A stretch of 6,901 nucleotides of DNA from a bacterium (GTDB taxonomy: Bacteria > Pseudomonadota > Gammaproteobacteria > Burkholderiales > Methylophilaceae). The notes beneath the pieces were generated by a model. The model was not told the origin of the DNA, did no database searches, and worked only from the letters and a program-made list of their open reading frames with translations. The position numbers were made by a program, and so were the translations under genes. Location of the stretch: positions 1-6,901 of the forward strand of contig DAIDAS010000099.1 in the NCBI GenBank assembly GCA_027310505.1, written 5' to 3'. Below, piece by piece: positions 1-4,357 of the stretch (positions are counted from its first letter, which is position 1; every line of letters starts with the position of its first letter).

Positions 1-1603
1 GTTTACAGCCTATAATCCTGCTACGGGCGCTGGCGGAACCTATGCTGGATCGACATTCACCAGCAACGGCAATGGCGTCAAGACCATCACCATTGATGCT
101 ACGAACAACTCACTTTCCGGCATCCGCGACGCTATCAACAAAGCCAATATTGGTGTGACCGCTTCCATTATCAATGACGGCGGGACATCACCTTATCGAT
201 TGGTGCTTTCTTCAAATACCGCAGGGGTGGCTAACAGTCTCAAGATTACAGCCACCGGTGATGCTTCGGTCTCGGCATTGCTCTCGCAGGATCCTGCGGG
301 AGCCCAGAATCTGCAAGAGACGGTGACTGCGCAGAACACAGAAGCGACAGTCAACGGTGTTTTTGTCAGCAAATCCAGCAGTACGCTTACGGACGTGGTG
401 CAGGGCGTGACCCTGAATGTGCTCAAGGTGGGCGCCACCACGGTAAACGTTGCCCAAGACTCATCGGGAGCCACGGCGTCGGTGACGTCATTCGTCAAAG
501 CCTATAATGATCTCAACAAGACGCTGAAGGATCTTTCGTCATACGACCCCGCCACCAAAAAAAGTGCGGTGCTGCAGGGCGATGCGGCCGTTAGAACGAT
601 CCAGAGCCAAATACGAGGGCTATTGAGCCACGCCTTGACGGGCGGAGGCTCGTACAAGACACTCTCTGAGCTGGGAATTACCTTTCAGGGAAACGGCTCC
701 CTGACGTTTGATTCCAGTAAGCTCCAAAGTGCCCTGTCGACCAATGCTCGCGACGTGGCAGCAGTGTTTGTTGCGCTGGGGAGCGCGACCGACAGCCTGG
801 TAAGTTATTCAGGCTCAACGGCAAATACCCAACCCGGATCCTACTCTTTGAACGTTTCTCAGCTGGCTACTCAGGGCAAGCTTGCTGGTTCTGCGGCCGC
901 AGGGTTGACCATTACGGCTGGGGTGAACGATACATTGAATGTCACGGTGGACGGTGTTAATACAGCGGTGACGTTAGCAGCAAAAACCTATACCACTGCA
1001 ACTCAGCTTGCCATGGAAGTGCAGTCCAAAATCAATGGGGCAACTGCATTGTCGAGTGTGGGAAGTTCGGTGGCGGTCCAGCAAACGGCAGGCGCATTAA
1101 CCATTGTTTCAAACAAATACGGTTCTGCATCGAACGTGACGGTCGGTGGAAACGGTGCTGCTAATCTATTGGGAGCTACCCCCGCTGCGACGGCAGGGGT
1201 TGATGTGGCAGGGACGCTTAATGGATCGGCTGCCACCGGCTTGGGTCAATATTTGACAGGTGGTAGCGGAAGTGGGGCAACAGGACTTAAAATCCAGATC
1301 ACCGGTGGAATCACGGGCGCCAGGGGGCTTGTGAAGTTCTCGCAAGGTTACGCATTTCAGCTGAACAAGCTGGTTGATAGTCTTTCCGGCAGTTCTGGGC
1401 CCATTGCCAGCATGACGGATGGTGTCAATAGAACCATCAAAGATATTGGTAACAGGCGCGATGTTCTAAATCGTCGTCTGGCCAGTCTCGAAACGCGTTA
1501 CCGGGCACAGTTCACCGCGCTGGATACCTTGATCAGCAGTATGAACCAAACGAGTACCTATTTGACCCAGCAGTTGGCCAATCTTCCAAAAACTAGTGCA
1601 TAA
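1..1603 (+). CDS. fliD: Flagellar filament cap protein FliD (hook-associated protein 2), 5'-truncated by window edge
   Basis: FliD forms the cap at the filament tip, outside the cell, and directs flagellin polymerisation. The reading frame is open from base 2, so 533 residues are visible and the N-terminal part (D0 and early D1) lies before the window. The GTG at 155 is an internal valine, not a start, because conserved FliD sequence continues upstream of it. A hook-IN type segment is visible at about residues 28-94 (ITIDATNNSLSGIRDAIN, then a YRLVLSSNTAG-like strand). A related segment recurs later, at bases 836-1171. The FliD_C region follows, with GVDVAGTLNG near base 1199, the GARGLVKFSQGYA stretch, and the helical C-terminus RYRAQFTALDTLISSMNQTS ending in YLTQQLANLPK. 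There is no cysteine, as is common for exported axial proteins. It is the first visible gene of the operon, 13 bp ahead of fliS. The family call is very secure. Confidence 0.96.
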   Translation, partial: FTAYNPATGAGGTYAGSTFTSNGNGVKTITIDATNNSLSGIRDAINKANIGVTASIINDGGTSPYRLVLSSNTAGVANSLKITATGDASVSALLSQDPAGAQNLQETVTAQNTEATVNGVFVSKSSSTLTDVVQGVTLNVLKVGATTVNVAQDSSGATASVTSFVKAYNDLNKTLKDLSSYDPATKKSAVLQGDAAVRTIQSQIRGLLSHALTGGGSYKTLSELGITFQGNGSLTFDSSKLQSALSTNARDVAAVFVALGSATDSLVSYSGSTANTQPGSYSLNVSQLATQGKLAGSAAAGLTITAGVNDTLNVTVDGVNTAVTLAAKTYTTATQLAMEVQSKINGATALSSVGSSVAVQQTAGALTIVSNKYGSASNVTVGGNGAANLLGATPAATAGVDVAGTLNGSAATGLGQYLTGGSGSGATGLKIQITGGITGARGLVKFSQGYAFQLNKLVDSLSGSSGPIASMTDGVNRTIKDIGNRRDVLNRRLASLETRYRAQFTALDTLISSMNQTSTYLTQQLANLPKTSA

Positions 1604-1610
1604 AGGCGAG
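1604..1610 (+). promoter_or_regulatory. Ribosome binding site of fliS
   Basis: AGGCGAG lies in the 13 bp fliD-fliS gap, 6 bases before the ATG at 1617. It supports that start over the second ATG at 1626. Confidence 0.6.
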
Positions 1611-1616
1611 TAACGA

Positions 1617-2075
1617 ATGAGCGCAATGGTAAACAAGATGTTGAGTGCCTACGGGCAAGCACAGGTTGATTCCGGAGTGGCCACGGCGAGCCCGCACAAG
1701 CTGATTTCGATGCTTTTCGAGGGAGCCCTGGCGGCAATCGGTAATGCCAACGTACATCTCGATCGTGGTGACGTTGCGGCTCGTGGAGCTGCGATTTCCA
1801 AGGCGATTGCCATCATTGATGAGGGATTGAAGATCAGTCTCGATCTTGAGGCGGGCGGCGAGCTTGCTGAAAACCTCACTGCGTTATATGAATACATGTC
1901 ATACCGGTTGCTGAATGCGAATCTCAAGGCCGATAAGGCAGGCCTTGATGAGGTCGCGGCCCTGCTGAAAGAACTCAAGAGTGCCTGGGATGCGATCGGT
2001 AATGTGTCGGCGGTCAAGCCGGTTGTCGCCGAACCTGAACCGCCACGTGTGGCGGCCAGCTATGGCGTGGCCTGA
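1617..2075 (+). CDS. fliS: Flagellar export chaperone FliS
   Basis: FliS is a cytoplasmic helical chaperone that binds the C-terminus of flagellin, prevents early polymerisation and delivers it to the export gate. The protein has 152 residues. Family features are the N-terminal MLSAYGQAQVDSG segment, SPHKLISMLFEGAL at residues 25-38, the ISKAIAIIDEGLKISLDLEAGGELAENL helices (about 58-86), YEYMSYRLLNANLKAD, and a last helix LLKELKSAWDAI. It is somewhat longer than the usual 120-135 residues because of a 25-residue tail rich in Pro, Val and Ala after the conserved fold. That tail also covers the overlap with the next gene: the last 14 bases encode both FliS and the start of the FliT-like protein. 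The start is fixed by AGGCGAG 6 bases upstream. Position directly after fliD is the usual fliDST order. Confidence 0.96.
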   Translation: MSAMVNKMLSAYGQAQVDSGVATASPHKLISMLFEGALAAIGNANVHLDRGDVAARGAAISKAIAIIDEGLKISLDLEAGGELAENLTALYEYMSYRLLNANLKADKAGLDEVAALLKELKSAWDAIGNVSAVKPVVAEPEPPRVAASYGVA

Positions 2076-2403
2076 AACAGGGGCACAAGACACACAACTG
2101 ACGGCATATCGCTGTCTGCTCGACAATGCGCGCGCCATGCTCATGGCGGCGCGAGAAGAGCGATGGGACGACTTGACGGCGTTGGACGCTGAAAGGGCAG
2201 GGTGCCTATCGCGGGTGGTCGAGGCGACTTTGGTGTCGACCAAGCCCTCGGATATCGAGGTGCGCACCGAACTGATTCAATCGATACTCGAATGCGACGA
2301 ACAGGCCAAGTCACTGATTCGCGCCCGGCAGGAAGAACTGACCGAAGTGCTGGGGTCGATGGATAACGAGCGGAAGCTCGCGGATGCATACCGCAGCGTG
2401 TAA
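2062..2403 (+). CDS. fliT: FliT-type flagellar export chaperone
   Basis: FliT family proteins are small helical cytoplasmic chaperones for FliD; in enterics FliT also restrains FlhDC. I chose the ATG at 2062, giving 113 residues, close to the family's usual length. It overlaps the fliS stop by 14 bases, which suggests translational coupling. Upstream in-frame starts (the frame is open to 1981) would lie deep inside fliS and encode an arginine-rich stretch unlike FliT. The visible protein is helical and charged: TAYRCLLDNARAMLMAAREE (residues 14-33), WDDLTALDAERAGCLSRV, then ILECDEQAKSLIRARQEEL (75-93) and the C-terminal GSMDNERKLADAY (98-110). That last motif is typical of betaproteobacterial FliT proteins, as I recall them. 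Sequence conservation in this family is low, so the call rests on size, helix pattern, C-terminal motif and position after fliDS. No strong Shine-Dalgarno sequence is visible. Confidence 0.85.
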   Translation: MAWPETGAQDTQLTAYRCLLDNARAMLMAAREERWDDLTALDAERAGCLSRVVEATLVSTKPSDIEVRTELIQSILECDEQAKSLIRARQEELTEVLGSMDNERKLADAYRSV

Positions 2404-2620
2404 TTGCCAACCACCGGAAAGGCAGGGCTTGGCTTATTGGGCGGCAACGGACCCGATCGAACCCATCCACGACTACAACCTTCCCATCCCGCCGTTCAAG
2501 CGCCCCCCGACTGCTGAGGATTTCCCCAGGTCACGCAAGCGAAACAAGCTTCCCGAGCAGAAACCGGAGCCGTCGCGTCCGCCTCAAAACGATGAAGGCC
2601 ACGTCGACGAATATGCCTGA
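2384..2620 (+). CDS. Small proline-rich hypothetical protein in the flagellar operon
   Basis: I do not recognise this 78-residue product. It has 15 prolines and a strongly charged second half. Visible parts are a middle segment DPIEPIHDYNLPIPPFKRPP (residues 23-42), a basic patch RSRKRNK (49-55), a Pro/Glu/Lys linker, and an acidic end EGHVDEYA. It has no signal peptide or membrane span and is probably largely disordered and cytoplasmic. Codons from about 2450 onward end mostly in G or C, like the neighbours, which argues for real coding. Two starts are possible. The ATG at 2384 has GGAAG 7 bases upstream and overlaps fliT by 20 bases. The TTG at 2429 has GGAAAGG 6 bases upstream and would give 63 residues, starting just before YWAATDP. 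The cysteine-containing first 15 residues look less protein-like than the rest, so the shorter form cannot be excluded. Its place between fliT and the DUF2802 gene suggests a flagellar role, but no function can be assigned. Confidence 0.65.
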   Translation: MHTAACNCQPPERQGLAYWAATDPIEPIHDYNLPIPPFKRPPTAEDFPRSRKRNKLPEQKPEPSRPPQNDEGHVDEYA

Positions 2621-2647
2621 TGTGATAAGCTCGAAAAATGTCGATTT

Positions 2648-2654
2648 GAGAGGG
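2648..2654 (+). promoter_or_regulatory. Ribosome binding site of the DUF2802-type gene
   Basis: GAGAGGG lies 5 bases before the GTG at 2660. It decides that unusual start codon, since the frame is open back to the stop at 2618 and holds no ATG in the gap. Confidence 0.65.
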
Positions 2655-2659
2655 TTGTA

Positions 2660-3040
2660 GTGGAAACTATCGTCATCACATGGCGCGAGTTGCTGATTGT
2701 CGTTGCGCTGATACTGGCCGTCTATATCGCGGAAATGCTGCTGCTGATGAGGACAGGCGGCAGTTTGTTGCGGAAGCCCCGCTGGCTGGGAATGATCCAC
2801 GAAAAGCGTTTTGAGCTTGCCATGCGTGAAGAGCTGGAACAACTGAAGCAACGCGTCAGCCAACTGGAATCCCAGTACCATCAGGCAACGGAATCGGATG
2901 CCGAAAAAGAAGTCAGCCCGTACCAGCGTGCGATCAACCTTGCACGCCAGGGTCGTGATGCGGCCGACATCTCCGCAAGCTGCGAAATATCGCGTGGCGA
3001 GGCTGAACTGATCGTTTCGATGCACGGGATCAAGTTGTGA
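2660..3040 (+). CDS. DUF2802-type bitopic membrane protein of flagellar operon
   Basis: This 126-residue protein has three visible parts. Residues about 9-30 (RELLIVVALILAVYIAEMLLL) form one hydrophobic membrane span near the N-terminus. Residues about 48-76 (HEKRFELAMREELEQLKQRV and on) form a likely coiled coil. Residues about 88-122 form a small helix-turn-helix-like end: YQRAINLARQGRDAADISAS, then CEISRGEAELIVSMHGIK. This architecture and C-terminal pattern match the DUF2802 family, which I know from flagellar and chemotaxis loci of proteobacteria. Its function is not established to my knowledge. The short N-terminus and positive residues after the span (RTGGSLLRKPR) suggest the bulk lies in the cytoplasm. 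Translation starts at GTG, set by GAGAGGG upstream. The stop overlaps the next gene's start (GTGA at 3037-3040), so the two are probably co-translated. The build resembles Bacillus SwrB, an activator of flagellar export, but that comparison is inference. Confidence 0.82.
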   Translation: METIVITWRELLIVVALILAVYIAEMLLLMRTGGSLLRKPRWLGMIHEKRFELAMREELEQLKQRVSQLESQYHQATESDAEKEVSPYQRAINLARQGRDAADISASCEISRGEAELIVSMHGIKL

Positions 3041-4083
3041 TTCACAACGACATCCAGAATCAGCTCCAATTACTCATCAAAACCTCGGCGCCACCGCTCG
3101 TCGAGGTGGCGGATCATGCGGTCGGAACGCCACAGTGGACTCCCGGGCAGCAGATTCCCGCGCATGTGATGGCAAGCTTGCCCAACGGTCGCTTTCAGGT
3201 GCAGGTGGGGGACCAGATTCTTGATCTCAACTTGCCACGTAATACCCAGCCGGGCGAGACGCTGGAACTCACTTATGTCTCCAACGCGCCGCGACTTACC
3301 TTTGCCTTGTTGCGCGACGTGGCCGCGCCCTTGCCGGCAAATACGCCGGTCTCGCTCAGCGATACGGCTAAATTGATTGGCAACCTGTTGCAAGGCGCGT
3401 CGTCGGGGCAAGCGGCCACTTCACAGACCGGCAAGGTATCTACCCCGCTTGTGTTGACCGGGGCGCCTGTAGATACACCGGCATTTGCGCAGGCATTGCG
3501 CACTTCGGTATCGCAAAGTGGATTGTTTTATGAGGCACATCAGGTGCAATGGCTGAACGGTGAACGCAGCCTGACTTCGCTTCGGCAGGAACCTCAAGGT
3601 CAGCTTTCCCCATTGTCTCAGCAGCACGCTACCCCTGTTGCGCAGGCAGATTCATCTTTGACCTCACCGTCAGCTTCGCCGGGCGTTTCGGGCGACAGGC
3701 TGTCCACGGAAGGGGGCGTCCATCCGCAAACCGTTCCACTGGTGCAGCAGCAATTGCAGGCGCTGGATACCCGCCAGGTGATATGGCAGGGAGAGGTTTG
3801 GCCGGGGCAGCAGATGCACTGGGAGATCGAGGAGGAACTGGCGCGGCAGGGAGGGCAGCAGGAAGATGAGACGCCCACCTGGCATACCCGGTTGAATTTG
3901 CAACTCCCGACATTGGGCGGGGTAAACGCGAAGCTGGCATTCGTGAATGGCGCGGTACAGCTGCATATTTCGACTGAAAATGGCGAAAGCGCCTCCCTGC
4001 TGCGCCAGAATCAGGCCGAGTTGGCCGAACGGTTTACAACTTCCGGCCTGCAACTTTCAGGCTTTACCATCCAGCATGGCTAA
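3037..4083 (+). CDS. FliK-like flagellar hook-length control protein
   Basis: FliK-type proteins measure the hook and, through their C-domain, tell FlhB to change export from hook to filament substrates. This 348-residue protein starts at GTG within a 4-base overlap with the preceding gene; CGGGA 7 bases upstream is a weak ribosome site. An N-terminal beta-rich segment (residues about 33-90: PGQQIPAHVMASLPNGRFQV, then LPRNTQPGETLELTYV) resembles that of FliK/YlqG-type proteins. A long Gln/Ser/Thr/Pro-rich, probably unstructured middle follows (about 120-250). The end is a hook-length-control C-domain (Flg_hook type) from W282: WHTRLNLQLPTLGGVNAKLA, VQLHISTEN, and a final helix RQNQAELAERFTTSGLQLSG. 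It overlaps the flhB-like gene by 8 bases. Because its context is a DUF2802 gene and a free FlhB C-domain rather than fliJ or fliL, it may be a second FliK-like protein and not the principal FliK. I therefore leave the symbol blank. Confidence 0.83.
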   Translation: MIHNDIQNQLQLLIKTSAPPLVEVADHAVGTPQWTPGQQIPAHVMASLPNGRFQVQVGDQILDLNLPRNTQPGETLELTYVSNAPRLTFALLRDVAAPLPANTPVSLSDTAKLIGNLLQGASSGQAATSQTGKVSTPLVLTGAPVDTPAFAQALRTSVSQSGLFYEAHQVQWLNGERSLTSLRQEPQGQLSPLSQQHATPVAQADSSLTSPSASPGVSGDRLSTEGGVHPQTVPLVQQQLQALDTRQVIWQGEVWPGQQMHWEIEEELARQGGQQEDETPTWHTRLNLQLPTLGGVNAKLAFVNGAVQLHISTENGESASLLRQNQAELAERFTTSGLQLSGFTIQHG

Positions 4084-4357
4084 AGACCCGCGGCAACTGG
4101 CAGTCGCGCTTGCTTACCAGACAGGGCAAAGCGCGCCCAAGGTCGTGGCGAAGGGGCGTGGATTGCTCGCGCAGGCTATTATCGAGCGAGCCCGGGATGC
4201 CGGTGTCTATGTGCACGAGTCACCGGAACTGGTGTCGTTATTGATGCAGGTCGACCTCGACCAGCATATCCCGCCGCAACTCTATCTGGCCGTCGCCGAA
4301 CTGCTGGCATGGATCTACCGGCTGGAGCATGGGGCTGGCGAACTGCCTGTTCCTTAA
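4076..4357 (+). CDS. Free-standing FlhB C-terminal (export switch) domain protein
   Basis: The 93-residue product corresponds to the cytoplasmic C-terminal fragment of FlhB/YscU, the substrate-specificity switch of the flagellar type III exporter, without its membrane part. Visible matches are LAVALAY (8-14), the FlhB-like APKVVAKG (20-27), the helix LLAQAIIERARDAGV, HESPELVSLL, the DLDQHIPPQLYLAVAELLAW segment and the end IYRLE. The self-cleavage motif NPTH is replaced by DPRQ at residues 4-7, so autocleavage is not expected; the protein starts almost where the cleaved FlhB fragment would start. The ATG at 4076 overlaps the fliK-like gene by 8 bases. The frame is open further upstream, but those residues do not resemble FlhB. 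Such proteins are known as FlhB2/FhlB or YlqH types; Bacillus YlqH is reported to substitute for the FlhB C-domain. The role here is probably in export switching, but no direct evidence is visible. The stop codon overlaps that of glnD. Confidence 0.88.
   Translation: MAKDPRQLAVALAYQTGQSAPKVVAKGRGLLAQAIIERARDAGVYVHESPELVSLLMQVDLDQHIPPQLYLAVAELLAWIYRLEHGAGELPVP

Noticed and set aside
155..157. GTG as start of fliD
   Set aside because: FliD-like sequence (ITIDATNNSLSGIRDAINKA) continues upstream in frame to the window edge.
2584..2640. Possible promoter before the DUF2802-type gene (TGTGATAAG as extended -10 or sigma-28-like element)
   Set aside because: No matching -35 (TTGACA or TAAA) stands at the right distance, and no sigma-54 GG/GC pair is seen. 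The region is mostly the end of the proline-rich gene.
2618..2662. UGA readthrough that would fuse the proline-rich protein to the DUF2802-type protein, since both are in the same frame with no other stop between
   Set aside because: A good ribosome site (GAGAGGG) precedes the GTG at 2660, and the gap translation (Cys, Lys and Arg rich) does not look like a linker. The shared frame is probably chance.
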